This document shows, piece after piece, positions 41,621 through 50,396 of a stretch of 64,000 nt of DNA; within the stretch, counting starts at the first letter, position 1, and each line of letters begins with the position of its first letter. The position numbers were made by a program, and so were the translations under genes. Below the pieces are notes generated by a model. It worked only from the letters and a program-made list of their open reading frames with translations, did not search any database and was not told where the DNA came from. This DNA comes from Chloroflexota bacterium (GTDB lineage: Bacteria; Chloroflexota; UBA6077; JACCZL01): the NCBI GenBank assembly GCA_020850535.1, contig JADZEM010000123.1:62001-126000 (forward strand), in the 5' to 3' direction.

Positions 41621-43746
41621 GCTTCAACCCCCGGAAGTGACACCATCTCCATGGCGACGACCTGGACGTTCGGGCTGACCTCGCTGTAGGCCATCACGAC
41701 GAGGCTGGACAGCGAAAGCTCGGTGAAGCGGCGCACGGCGAGGCGGATGCGCGCGGGGCAGAGCAAGACGGGCTGGTAGCCAGAGGAGGCCATCCGCTCC
41801 ATCGACTCCCGCACCGAGCGCATGAGCTGCTGGCCCTGGCCCGGCTCCAGTTGGAAGCTCGGGCCGCGCTCGGTGGCGACCATCGTCCGGGCCAGCTCGT
41901 GCTGGAGGGCGGGGGCGAGCGTCATGACGTGCAGTCGGCCGTCGTCGGCGGCGTACTGGCTGGTGATCTGCCGGCCCAGGGAGCTGCGAGCCTGCTCCGC
42001 CAGGATGTCGGGATCCTTGGTCAGGCGGGCCTGATCCGCGACGGCTTCGAGGACCGTCACCAGGTCGCGGACGGAGACGCGCTCGCGCAGGAGGTTCTGC
42101 AGCACCCGCTGGACATCGCCGATGGCGAGCAGGTCCGGCACGACCTCGGAGATGAGGGCCGGGTTCTCTTCCTTGACGTGATCCAGCAGGCTCTGGACGT
42201 CCTGGCGGGAGATGATCGAGGCGGCCGACGAGCGGATGACCTCCGAGAGATGCGTGGTGATGACGGAGGCCGGATCGACGACGGTGTAGCCGAGCATCTC
42301 GGCGCGCTCCTGCTCATCCGGGGTGATCCAGATGGCCGGCAGGCCGAAGGCGGGCTCGACCGCTGGGATGCCGTCGATCTCCTGCTCGGCAAGGCCGGGG
42401 TTCATGGCCATCATGCGGTTGGGACGGACCTCGCCGGTGGCGACCTGCACGCCGCGCAGCTTGATGACATAGGTGTTCGGGTCGATCTGGGCGTTGTCGC
42501 GGACGCGGATGGTCGGCAGGATGATGCCCAGCTCCAGCGCCATCTGGCGGCGGATGACGGTGACGCGGCCGAGGAGCGTGCCGTCCTGCTCCGGGTCGGT
42601 GAGCGGGATCAGCATGTAGCCGATCTCGATCTCCATCGGATCGACCTTGAGGAACTGGCGGACGTTCTCGGCGTCGGTGCTGGCGGCGGCGGAGGCCTGC
42701 TGCATCGCCTCTGCGTGCTCGGCCTCGTCGAGGGCCTGGGCGCGGGTGGCGCTGCGGCGCTGGAGGGCGTAGGCCAGCCCGGCCAGGGTGCCCGCCATCA
42801 CGAAGAGCGGCACCTTCGGCAGGCCCGGGATCACGGCGAGCATCGCCAGGACGCCGGCAACCATGTACAGCGCGCGCGGGTTCCCGAAGACCTGGCTGCC
42901 GATGTCGTGGCCGAGGTTCGAGTCGGTGGCCGAGCGGGTGACGATGATACCGGTGGCGGTGGAGATGAGCAGGGCGGGGATCTGGGAGACCAGGCCATCG
43001 CCGAGGGTCATCAGGGTGTAGTTCTGGAGGGCGGTCATGATCGGCATGCCAAGCTGGAGCACGCCAATGGTTAACCCGCCGAGAATATTGACGATGATGA
43101 TGACGATGCCCGCGATGGCATCACCCTTCACGAACTTGCTGGCGCCGTCCATGGAGCCGTAGAAGTCGGCTTCCTGGGTGATCTCCTTGCGGCGGGCGCG
43201 GGCGGTCACCTCGTCGATGGCCCCGGCCGAGAGGTCGGCGTCGATGGCCATTTGCTTCCCAGGCATCGAATCGAGCGTGAAGCGGGCGGCCACCTCGGCG
43301 ACGCGGCCAGCACCGTTGGTGATGACGACGAACTGGATGACGATCAAGATCAGGAAGATGACGATACCGACGACGTAGCTGCCGCCGACGACGAAGTCGC
43401 CGAACGCCTTGATGACCTCGCCGGCATGACCCTGGAGGAGGATCAGGCGGCTGGCGGCGACGTTGAGGGCCAGCCGGAAGAGGGTGAGCACCAGGAGGAG
43501 CGACGGGAAGGACGAGAACTGGAGCGGGTGCGTGGTGTACATGGACACCAGCAGCATCATCAGAGCCGCCGAGACGTTGACGATGATCAGCATGTCCAGG
43601 ATGAACTCTGGCAGCGGAACGATCATCACGCCGAGGATCACGGCCATGGCGACGGCGAGCATGATGTCGCTCTGGCGGGTCAGGCGCGTGAGTGTCGCGC
43701 CGAGGTTGAAGCCGGACGGTGCCGGCGCTTCCATCACCTGAGCCAT
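41617..43746 (-). CDS. flhA: Flagellar export gate protein FlhA
   Basis: Export-gate protein of 709 residues. Eight membrane helices in the first 330 residues are followed by a large cytosolic domain. Signature 'SFPSLLLVLTLFRLALNVAA' and 'RVAEVAARFTLDSMPGKQMA' with 'DADLSAGAIDEVTARARRKE' is the FHIPEP motif, and 'EADFYGSMDGASKFVKGDAI' follows. The C-terminal region ends in FTELSLSSLVVMAYSEVSPN. Overlapped by the PilZ gene at its stop. Confidence 0.96.
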   Translation of the reverse strand: MAQVMEAPAPSGFNLGATLTRLTRQSDIMLAVAMAVILGVMIVPLPEFILDMLIIVNVSAALMMLLVSMYTTHPLQFSSFPSLLLVLTLFRLALNVAASRLILLQGHAGEVIKAFGDFVVGGSYVVGIVIFLILIVIQFVVITNGAGRVAEVAARFTLDSMPGKQMAIDADLSAGAIDEVTARARRKEITQEADFYGSMDGASKFVKGDAIAGIVIIIVNILGGLTIGVLQLGMPIMTALQNYTLMTLGDGLVSQIPALLISTATGIIVTRSATDSNLGHDIGSQVFGNPRALYMVAGVLAMLAVIPGLPKVPLFVMAGTLAGLAYALQRRSATRAQALDEAEHAEAMQQASAAASTDAENVRQFLKVDPMEIEIGYMLIPLTDPEQDGTLLGRVTVIRRQMALELGIILPTIRVRDNAQIDPNTYVIKLRGVQVATGEVRPNRMMAMNPGLAEQEIDGIPAVEPAFGLPAIWITPDEQERAEMLGYTVVDPASVITTHLSEVIRSSAASIISRQDVQSLLDHVKEENPALISEVVPDLLAIGDVQRVLQNLLRERVSVRDLVTVLEAVADQARLTKDPDILAEQARSSLGRQITSQYAADDGRLHVMTLAPALQHELARTMVATERGPSFQLEPGQGQQLMRSVRESMERMASSGYQPVLLCPARIRLAVRRFTELSLSSLVVMAYSEVSPNVQVVAMEMVSLPGVEA

Positions 43747-43747
43747 G

Positions 43748-44833
43748 TCATGCCCCTGCCCGCGCCGAGTGGCTGGCGCTCGGGCGCCGCTTCAGCGAGT
43801 AGATGTAGGCGAGAATCTGGGCCACGCCCTGGAAGAGGTCGTACGGGATCTCCTGATCCACCTCGACGGCGGCGAAGAGCGCCCGGGCGAGCGGCTTGTT
43901 CTCGACGACCGGCACGTTGTTCTCCCGTGCGATCTGCTTGATCCGCTGGGCGATGAGGTCTTTCCCCTTGGCGATGACCTTGGGGGCCGCCATTTCGTCG
44001 CCTCGATACCTCAAAGCAACGGCGAAGTGGGTCGGATTGGTGACGACCACATCAGCAGTTGGCACGTTTTGCATCATGCGGGACATCGCCATGCGCCGCT
44101 GGCGGCGCCGGATCGCATTCTTGATCTCGGGCGAGCCCTCGCTCTGCTTGTACTCTTCCTTCATCTCCTGCTTCGTCATGCGCGCGCCGCGCAGGAACTC
44201 CCAGCGCTGGTAGCCGTAGTCGAGCACGGCCAGCACCAGGAACGCCCCGCCGACGGTCAGCGCCGTCGAGAACATAGTGCTGACGAACAGCGCCAGCGCC
44301 CCGGCCAGGTCTGCGCCGGCCAGCGAGAGGAAGAGCGGGAAGCTGTCCACGTAGGTGCGATAGAGCAGCCAGCCGACGACGCCGACCTTGATGGTGGTCT
44401 TGAGCAGCTCGACGGCGATCCGCAGGGAGAAGAGCCGTGTGAACCCGGAGATCGGGTTGATACGGCTGAAGTCAGGCGTGATCGACTTGGTGGAGAGCAG
44501 GAACCCGCTCTGCCCGACGTTGGAGATGATCCCCATGACGGGCATGGCCACCAGCAGCGGGGCCATCACCGTGAAGAAGGCCAGGCCGGCCATGAACCAG
44601 AGCTGCATCATGGTGGCGTCTGTGAAGTCGCCGCGGTTGAGGTTGGACAGGGTGTCCGTGACCAGCACCCGCAGGTGGCTCCAACTGAACCCGCCGAAAG
44701 TGTAGAGCGTGCCGACGCCGGTCAGGATGCTGGCGGCGGCGATCACCTCAGAGCTCTTGTTGACCTTGCCTTCGTCGCGAAGGTGTTGGAGCTTACGAGG
44801 TGTTGCGGCTTCTGTCCGTTCTTCTCCGGCCAT
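43748..44833 (-). CDS. flhB: Flagellar export switch protein FlhB
   Basis: A 361-residue protein with four membrane helices and a cytosolic tail. Self-cleavage motif NPTH is present in VVVTNPTHFAVALRYRGDEM, and 'MTKQEMKEEYKQSEGSPEIK' precedes it. It switches substrate class from hook to filament. The order fliP-fliQ-fliR-flhB-flhA is conserved with other bacteria. Confidence 0.96.
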   Translation of the reverse strand: MAGEERTEAATPRKLQHLRDEGKVNKSSEVIAAASILTGVGTLYTFGGFSWSHLRVLVTDTLSNLNRGDFTDATMMQLWFMAGLAFFTVMAPLLVAMPVMGIISNVGQSGFLLSTKSITPDFSRINPISGFTRLFSLRIAVELLKTTIKVGVVGWLLYRTYVDSFPLFLSLAGADLAGALALFVSTMFSTALTVGGAFLVLAVLDYGYQRWEFLRGARMTKQEMKEEYKQSEGSPEIKNAIRRRQRRMAMSRMMQNVPTADVVVTNPTHFAVALRYRGDEMAAPKVIAKGKDLIAQRIKQIARENNVPVVENKPLARALFAAVEVDQEIPYDLFQGVAQILAYIYSLKRRPSASHSARAGA

Positions 44834-44840
44834 GCTGCCC

Positions 44841-45641
44841 TCAGCTCGCCAGCATCGTCATGACGCTCGGGGCGGTCCGGAAGAGGGCCGCCAGCCGAGG
44901 CACGATGATCGGCAGGGAGAGGGCCAGGGCCAGCAGGCCGAGCATCATCTTGGCGGGCATCTCCAGCGCGAACAGGTTGAACTGCGGCGCGACGCGGGAG
45001 AGCAGCCCGAGGCCGATGTCTGCCAGGAGCAGCGCGGCCATGATCGGCAGGGCCAGCTTGAGGCCGGCCGAGAAGAGGTTGGACGAGACGGCGAGCAGGG
45101 CTTCAGCGGAGCCGGGCACCTTGGTGACCTCGCCGACGGGGATGACGTCGAACAGTTCGCGCAGGCCGATCAGGAAGATGTGGTGGCCGTTGATCTGGAC
45201 GAAGACCAGCAGCGCGAACGCGCTGATGAACGTCTCGATGACGCCGGAGCCGCCGTCGAAGAGCGGGTTGATGGTGTGGGCGAACGAGAAGCCGCTGTTG
45301 ATGCCGATCAGGCCGGCCATGAAGTGAATCGCCCCGAAGATCAGCGTGATGCCGAAGCCGGCCAGCAGGCCGATCATCAGCTCGCCGGCGATCTCCAGCG
45401 GCCCGACGCTCGCTGGCGGCTCGTAGGGGCCGCCGGCTGGGAAGAGGACGAGCGTCGAGAAGAGGCCGACGCCGAGGCGGGCGGGCATCGGGACGCGCGC
45501 CGAGCCGAGCAGCGGGTTGAACATGATCGCCCCGAGCACGCGGATCGCCGCGAGGACGTAGAACGTCACGTAGGTCGCGGTGAACGCGGCGATCTCCTGG
45601 GCGGGCACGCCCGGCTGGAGCGACGGTACGGTGGTCGGCAT
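44841..45641 (-). CDS. fliR: Flagellar export protein FliR
   Basis: A 266-residue, six-helix protein of the export gate. Recognisable segments: 'FTATYVTFYVLAAIRVLGAI', 'GSARVPMPARLGVGLFSTLV', 'ELMIGLLAGFGITLIFGAIH' and 'FDVIPVG'. The gene lies between fliQ and flhB with short gaps. Confidence 0.94.
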   Translation of the reverse strand: MPTTVPSLQPGVPAQEIAAFTATYVTFYVLAAIRVLGAIMFNPLLGSARVPMPARLGVGLFSTLVLFPAGGPYEPPASVGPLEIAGELMIGLLAGFGITLIFGAIHFMAGLIGINSGFSFAHTINPLFDGGSGVIETFISAFALLVFVQINGHHIFLIGLRELFDVIPVGEVTKVPGSAEALLAVSSNLFSAGLKLALPIMAALLLADIGLGLLSRVAPQFNLFALEMPAKMMLGLLALALSLPIIVPRLAALFRTAPSVMTMLAS

Positions 45642-45666
45642 GATCGGCTACCAGTCCCGGCCCGGC

Positions 45667-45936
45667 CTACCGCACCATCGCCGGCAGCATCGAGAAGAGG
45701 CCGGTGGTGTAGCCGACGAGGTTCTGCATCAGCCACGGCCCGGTCACGACGAGCGCCGCGAAGACGGCCAGGATCTTGGGGACGAAGGTGAGGGTCTGCT
45801 CGTTGATCTGGGTCAGCGCCTGGAAGACGCTGATGATGAGGCCGACGACCAGCGCGGCGCCCATCATCGGGGCGGCCAGCATGACGGTCATCAGGAGGGC
45901 GTTGCGGCCGACTTCCAGCGCGAACAGCTCATTCAT
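45667..45936 (-). CDS. fliQ: Flagellar export protein FliQ
   Basis: An 89-residue, two-helix export-gate component. 'ALLMTVMLAAPMMGAALVVG', LIISVFQALTQINEQTLTFV and PKILAVFAALVVTGPWLMQN match the family. It sits between fliP and fliR. Confidence 0.94.
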   Translation of the reverse strand: MNELFALEVGRNALLMTVMLAAPMMGAALVVGLIISVFQALTQINEQTLTFVPKILAVFAALVVTGPWLMQNLVGYTTGLFSMLPAMVR

Positions 45937-45961
45937 TGATGGGACTCCTTGTGCTGGCCTG

Positions 45962-46822
45962 TCAGCCGCCGAAACTGGTCACGAGCGAGCGCGAGATCAG
46001 GTACCAGCCGTCCGCCATGACGAAGAGCAGCACCTTGAAGGGGAGCGAGATGGTGGTGGGGGGAAGCATCATCATGCCCATCGACATCAGCGCGCTGGAG
46101 ATGACCATGTCGATGATCACGAAGGGCAGCAGGATCAAGAAGCCCATCTGAAAGGCGGTCTTGAGCTCGCTGATCATGAAGCTGGGGATGATGACCCAGG
46201 TGGGGACATCGTCCGGGGTGTTGGGCTGGGGCAGCTTCCCAAGCGAGATGAAGAGGGCGAGATCGCGCTCGCGGGTCTGCTTGAGCATGAACTCGCGGAG
46301 CGGCTTGCTGCCCCGCTCGATGGCAGCGTCCATCGAGATCTGGTTGTCCAGGAAGGGCTGCAAGGCCTGCTCGTTGATGTCGGTCCAGGTGGGGGCCATC
46401 ACGAAGACGGTCAGGAAGAGCGCCAGCCCCAGCACGATCTGGTTGGGCGGCAACTGCTGCATCCCGATGGCGGTCCGAGCGAAGGACAGCACGATCGAGA
46501 TTCTGATGAACGAGGTGACCATCATCAGGATGGCTGGCACCAGGCTGAGGACGGTCAGTAGGAGCAGGAGCTGGACGCCCACAGCCATGCTGTCGCCGCC
46601 CTCGGGGCCGCCGACCTGGACTCGTACTGATGGCAGTGCACCAGTTCGCGCAGCGGTTGCCGAACCGCAGCCGCTGAGCATGAGTCCCAGACCAGCCATC
46701 CCGAGGACCAGCAGTGCTGCCCGTGGGCGTGTCCACCAGCTCCCTCGCCTCCGTGCCGTGGCGGTTGAGCCGCCGCGACGCATTCGCTCCGAATTCACAT
46801 CCATGTCCTTGTGAGTTCCCAT
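45962..46822 (-). CDS. fliP: Flagellar export protein FliP
   Basis: Export-gate pore protein. Motifs: 'TVLSLVPAILMMVTSFIRIS', IVLSFARTAIGMQQLPPNQI, LALFLTVFVMAPTW, 'SELKTAFQMGFLILLPFVII' and DMVISSALMSMGMMMLPPTT. The start is ambiguous among ATGs at 46822, 46804 and 46783; the last gives the neatest signal peptide (MRRGGSTATARRRG...). The signal peptide ends in LSGCGS, a lipobox-like end. FliP usually has a cleaved signal sequence, but a Cys here is unusual. No fliO is present upstream. It begins the minus-strand flagellar cluster. Confidence 0.93.
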   Translation of the reverse strand: MGTHKDMDVNSERMRRGGSTATARRRGSWWTRPRAALLVLGMAGLGLMLSGCGSATAARTGALPSVRVQVGGPEGGDSMAVGVQLLLLLTVLSLVPAILMMVTSFIRISIVLSFARTAIGMQQLPPNQIVLGLALFLTVFVMAPTWTDINEQALQPFLDNQISMDAAIERGSKPLREFMLKQTRERDLALFISLGKLPQPNTPDDVPTWVIIPSFMISELKTAFQMGFLILLPFVIIDMVISSALMSMGMMMLPPTTISLPFKVLLFVMADGWYLISRSLVTSFGG

Positions 46823-47067
46823 CCTGGGGGGCCGTCCCTGGCTTGGAGCCGAATTCCTTGCCGATGGTAACGGCGGATCCGGAAGTCTCAGCAGGGCGGG
46901 GAGTCCCGCCCAGGGCAGGCATCGGTACCGGTCGGAGGCAGTACGTTCGTCCTGACACGGATCGGCGTGGAGGGGGACGCCCGTATCGGCGGGAAGCGGG
47001 CGGACGTCAGGCGCTACCGGCCGATGCTGGCCGTGCGACAGCCAGTGCAGCACGCAGCCAACGGCGT

Positions 47068-47107
47068 CATGAGAGTTCTCATGCTACCTATCATGATAGG
47101 TAGCATG
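47068..47107. promoter_or_regulatory. 28-bp perfect palindrome (candidate operator) plus smaller inverted repeat
   Basis: Bases 47080-47107 form a perfect 28-bp palindrome with arms CATGCTACCTATCA and TGATAGGTAGCATG. A 7-bp inverted repeat (CATGAGA, GT, TCTCATG) overlaps its left side at 47068-47083. The palindrome covers the likely ATG (47105) of the antitoxin remnant, the position expected for autoregulation by an AbiEi-type antitoxin. Confidence 0.75.
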
Positions 47108-47689
47108 ACGACGGTCACGTGTTCGTGAGGCGATATAGCCTCGGTTGGGTGGACATCGCAGCAACTGAGCTACCACGCACGGGTGGGCAATCTGCAACGG
47201 GTATACCCAGGGGTCTATCGGTTTCGGGATTTTCCACCGTCACAGTACGAAGAGGTCGTGGCAGCATGGCTGGCCGTAGGGAAGGATCTGGCCGTCGTCT
47301 CTCATGAAAGTGCGCTCGACATCTGGGATCTAACAGACCTGATCCCGGATGCGATCCATCTCACGGTTCCCCGCCGACAGCGGCATCGGCCGAGACTACC
47401 AGGAGTGCAGCTTCACACACAGACTCCCCGCTATGAGGTGCGCGACGACGAGGTCCGGCTGGCACCCTCGTCGCTCCGGGTGACATCCCCCCAGCGGACA
47501 CTGCTGGACGTGGCGGTGGCTGGCATGTCAAGTGAGCACATCACCATTGGGGTGCGCCAGGCACTGTCGCGCGGGTGGATTGACACGTCGAGGCTTCTGG
47601 CCGAGGCTCAGCGTCGGGGTAAGCGCATCGCATCCATCTTCGAGGATGCGCTCGCCGAGGCTCAGGTTCTGGATGTGCCACCGACATGA
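47105..47689 (+). pseudogene. AbiEi-type antitoxin, 5' broken
   Basis: Reading from ATG 47105 gives MTTVTCS, an in-frame TGA at 47126, and then a frame that runs to 47689. The latter encodes a typical AbiEi antitoxin: the end of the N-terminal winged helix (SVGWTSQQLSYHARVGNLQR, VYPGVYRF), then ESALDIWDLTD and IHLTVPRRQRHRP. The C-terminal domain is LAPSSLRVTSPQRTLLDVAV and following. GTG at 47183 could still start a truncated 168-residue protein lacking the DNA-binding helices. The next gene is a truncated toxin, so the pair looks decayed. Confidence 0.75.
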
Positions 47690-47736
47690 AGTACGTCTCA
47701 GCCACAGCGTTTCAGCAGGCGCTCACGGAGAACTGT
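47686..47736 (+). pseudogene. AbiEii-type toxin N-terminal remnant
   Basis: The ATG overlaps the antitoxin stop (ATGA), as in intact AbiE operons. The first 15 or so residues, MKYVSATAFQQALTE, look like the start of an AbiEii nucleotidyltransferase toxin. The similarity then stops and the remaining reading runs antisense through the next gene. The toxin is therefore absent as a protein. Confidence 0.55.
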
Positions 47737-47753
47737 CGGGACTGTCGGACTGA

Positions 47754-47948
47754 CTACCGTTCTTCGGAGCGGCGGCGCAGGCCCACGACTTGCAAGACGA
47801 GGCCGCTCACCATCGCCACGAGGCCGACGACGGCCCACACAGACTGGCCTGACATGAAGCTGCCGCCGAGCACGTTCAGCCCCTGCAGGATCCAGAGCGC
47901 ACCCACCAGGTTGAGGCTCAACCCACCGATCAACATTCCCCAGGCCAT
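47754..47948 (-). CDS. Small two-helix membrane protein
   Basis: A 64-residue protein with helices at about 5-24 and 38-56 and a basic LRRRSEER end. GAGGGAG lies before the ATG. No family was recognised. It follows the eroded AbiE toxin remnant on the opposite strand. Confidence 0.6.
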   Translation of the reverse strand: MAWGMLIGGLSLNLVGALWILQGLNVLGGSFMSGQSVWAVVGLVAMVSGLVLQVVGLRRRSEER

Positions 47949-48059
47949 ACGACTCCCTCAGCGAGCGCCAGGATAGACGCGGCTCGCCCGGCGATGGATG
48001 CCGCACCGCACGACAACAGTACGACGCGTCATCCACAGCACTGCCTACTGCCTGCTCGC

Positions 48060-49064
48060 TCAGAATGCCGCGAGACGGCGGACGGCGTCTGCCACCTTCG
48101 CCGGGCTCGGGATGATGGCGTCCTCTTCGGGGCCGTTGTAGGGCAGGTGGCAGTCGTCGGCGGCCACCCGGACAATCGGGCCGTCCAGGTCCATGAACAG
48201 CTCTTCGCCGATGAACGCGGCGATCTCCGCGCCGAAGCCCATCGTTTTGTTGGCCTCGTGCAGGATCAGCACCTTGTTCGTCTTCTGGACCGTCCGCGCG
48301 ATGGCCTCGTGGTCCAGTGGGATCAGCGTCCGGAGATCGAGGATCTCCACCGAGATGCCGTCCGATGCCAGCAGGTCGGCGGCCTCGCGCGCGTGGTGGA
48401 CGCCCACGCCGTAGGTGACGATCGAGAGATCCCGGCCCTCGCGGTCGAGGCGGGCCACGCCCAGCGGGATGACCTCGTCTGCCGGCGCGATCTCGCGGTA
48501 GCGACGGTAGCTCTTCTTGTGCTCGAAGAAGACGACCGGGTCGTCGTCGCGGATAGCGGCCTTCAACAGCCCCTTGGCGTCGCGCGGGGTGGCCGGCACG
48601 ACGACCTTCAGACCGGGCGTGTGGCAGAAGAACGCTTCGACGCTCTGGGAGTGGTAGACGCCGCCGCGCACGCCCGCGCCGCACGGCGCTCGGAAGACGG
48701 CCGGCACGCCCCAGCCGCCAACACTGCGCCAGCGGACCGTCGCCGCCTGACTGACGATCTGATCCAACGCCGGGAAGATGTAGTCCGCGAACTGGAACTC
48801 GGCCACGGGCCGCAGCCCCATCATGGCTGCGCCAACGGCCGCCCCGGCGATCACGTCCTCGGCAATCGGGGTGTCCAGCACGCGCAGCGGCCCGAACTGC
48901 TCTTGCAGACCGACCGTCGTCTTGAAGACGCCGCCCTTCCGCCCGATGTCCTGCCCAAGCAAGACGACGCGCGGATCGCGGGCCATCTCCTCCTGGAGCG
49001 CCTCGGTGACGGCCTGCAGCAGGGTGATGCCCTCCGCGGCCGGACGGTCCTGCGAGACACTCAT
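48060..49064 (-). CDS. 2-oxoacid dehydrogenase E1 beta subunit
   Basis: A 334-residue thiamine-diphosphate enzyme subunit of the pyruvate/branched-chain/acetoin type. Motifs: 'DPRVVLLGQDIGRKGGVFKT', TPIAEDVIAGAAVGAAMMGL, GAGVRGGVYHSQSVEAFFCH and 'VPATPRDAKGLLKAAIRDDD'. It overlaps the alpha-subunit gene by 4 bp (ATGA). No E2 or E3 gene is adjacent, so the exact complex (pyruvate, branched-chain or acetoin) cannot be told. Confidence 0.93.
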   Translation of the reverse strand: MSVSQDRPAAEGITLLQAVTEALQEEMARDPRVVLLGQDIGRKGGVFKTTVGLQEQFGPLRVLDTPIAEDVIAGAAVGAAMMGLRPVAEFQFADYIFPALDQIVSQAATVRWRSVGGWGVPAVFRAPCGAGVRGGVYHSQSVEAFFCHTPGLKVVVPATPRDAKGLLKAAIRDDDPVVFFEHKKSYRRYREIAPADEVIPLGVARLDREGRDLSIVTYGVGVHHAREAADLLASDGISVEILDLRTLIPLDHEAIARTVQKTNKVLILHEANKTMGFGAEIAAFIGEELFMDLDGPIVRVAADDCHLPYNGPEEDAIIPSPAKVADAVRRLAAF

Positions 49065-50146
49065 GACGGCAGATCCAGATCGTCGAACGGCCCGACGCCG
49101 ATGCCCTCGGCTTCCAGGCGGGCCAGCTCAGGGTGGGGCGGATCGCCGGCGTAGAGCCATCGTCGGGCACGGGCAGGGGCCGGCTCGGGGGAGGCTAACG
49201 CGCGGTCGGCCTCTTCGAGCGCCCGGGCGCGGGCGGCTTGCTGGAGCTGCGCTTCCTCACCCGGCGCCAGCAGGCCGAACTCCAGCAGCTCGGCGCGCAG
49301 CTTCGGCAGTGGATCGCGGGCCTCGGCAGCGGCCTTCTCTTGCGGTGTGCGGTACTGATCGTCGTCCTGGGACGAGTGCGAGGTGATGCGCGGCACGTGG
49401 GCGTCGACGATGCTCGGGCCGAGGCCGGCGCGCGCCCGCGCGACAGCCGTGCGGGTGGCACGGTAGACGGCCAGGGCGTCGGTGCCGTCCACGCGCACGC
49501 CGGGCATGCCGTAGGCTGGGCCACGCTCGGCCAACGAGGCGATAGGCATCTGCAGGTGATGCGGCACGCTGATGGCGATGTCGTTGTTCTCGCAGAAGAA
49601 GACCACCGGCAACTGATGAATGCCGGCGAGGTTCATCGCCTCGTGGGTGGCCCCCTCAGAGGATGCGCCATCGCCGAACCAGGCCACGGCCACGCGGTCA
49701 TCGCCCAGCACTCGCGAGGCGTAGGCCGCGCCGACAGCGTGCGGCAGGTGCGCGGCGATCTCGCTGGAGACGGAGCCGATGCGGAGGCGCGGGCTGGAGA
49801 TGTGCAGGGTCAACTGGCGGCTGCCAGAGTGGGGATCGCAGTCCCGCCCGAGCGAGCCGGCGAACAGCTCGAACGGGGTCAGGCCGAGGGCCAGCGCCAG
49901 GGCCATGTCGCGGTAGTACGGCCAGACGGAGTCGTGCCCGCGCCGGATGGCGGCGGCGCTGGCGATCTGCGCGACATCGTGCCCCCGGGGCGTCAGCACG
50001 AAGCTGGCGACGCCCTGGCGTGAGAGCACCCAGAAGCGCTCTTCGACGGCTCGGGAGAGCAGGAGCACCTCGTAGATGCGGCGCAGCAGCGCGCGCTCGG
50101 CGGCGTTGACTGGCGCTGCTGGCTTCTCGGTGTCGAGGGATGTCAC
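49061..50146 (-). CDS. 2-oxoacid dehydrogenase E1 alpha subunit
   Basis: A 361-residue subunit, read from a GTG behind GGAGAG. Thiamine-binding motif 'AVAWFGDGASSEGATHEAMN' with FFCENNDIAIS, plus 'DGTDALAVYRATRTAVARAR' and the phosphorylation-loop-like ITSHSSQDDDQYR. The HGSR and EIAAHLPHAVGAAY region is also typical. It forms an alpha2beta2 tetramer with the downstream beta subunit. Confidence 0.92.
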   Translation of the reverse strand: MTSLDTEKPAAPVNAAERALLRRIYEVLLLSRAVEERFWVLSRQGVASFVLTPRGHDVAQIASAAAIRRGHDSVWPYYRDMALALALGLTPFELFAGSLGRDCDPHSGSRQLTLHISSPRLRIGSVSSEIAAHLPHAVGAAYASRVLGDDRVAVAWFGDGASSEGATHEAMNLAGIHQLPVVFFCENNDIAISVPHHLQMPIASLAERGPAYGMPGVRVDGTDALAVYRATRTAVARARAGLGPSIVDAHVPRITSHSSQDDDQYRTPQEKAAAEARDPLPKLRAELLEFGLLAPGEEAQLQQAARARALEEADRALASPEPAPARARRWLYAGDPPHPELARLEAEGIGVGPFDDLDLPS

Positions 50147-50396
50147 CGTCTCATCTCTCCCGTTGGCCCGGCGGTCGTCGGCGACCGTCCGTGCTCCCGC
50201 CACACTCCCGCCACGCGCTTGCCACACTCCCGATAGACGTATCGTACCACCGAGGCAGATGGCTGGCGCGGTTTGGAAGACAGCGCAGCGGTTGCCCTGG
50301 TAACAGGTGCAGATCCTGGGCCATAGTCCCGCCCACGTGTGGTCCCGCCCACGTGTATCTCACACACGGCACGCGGGTATCAGGAGGAGCGGGCGC

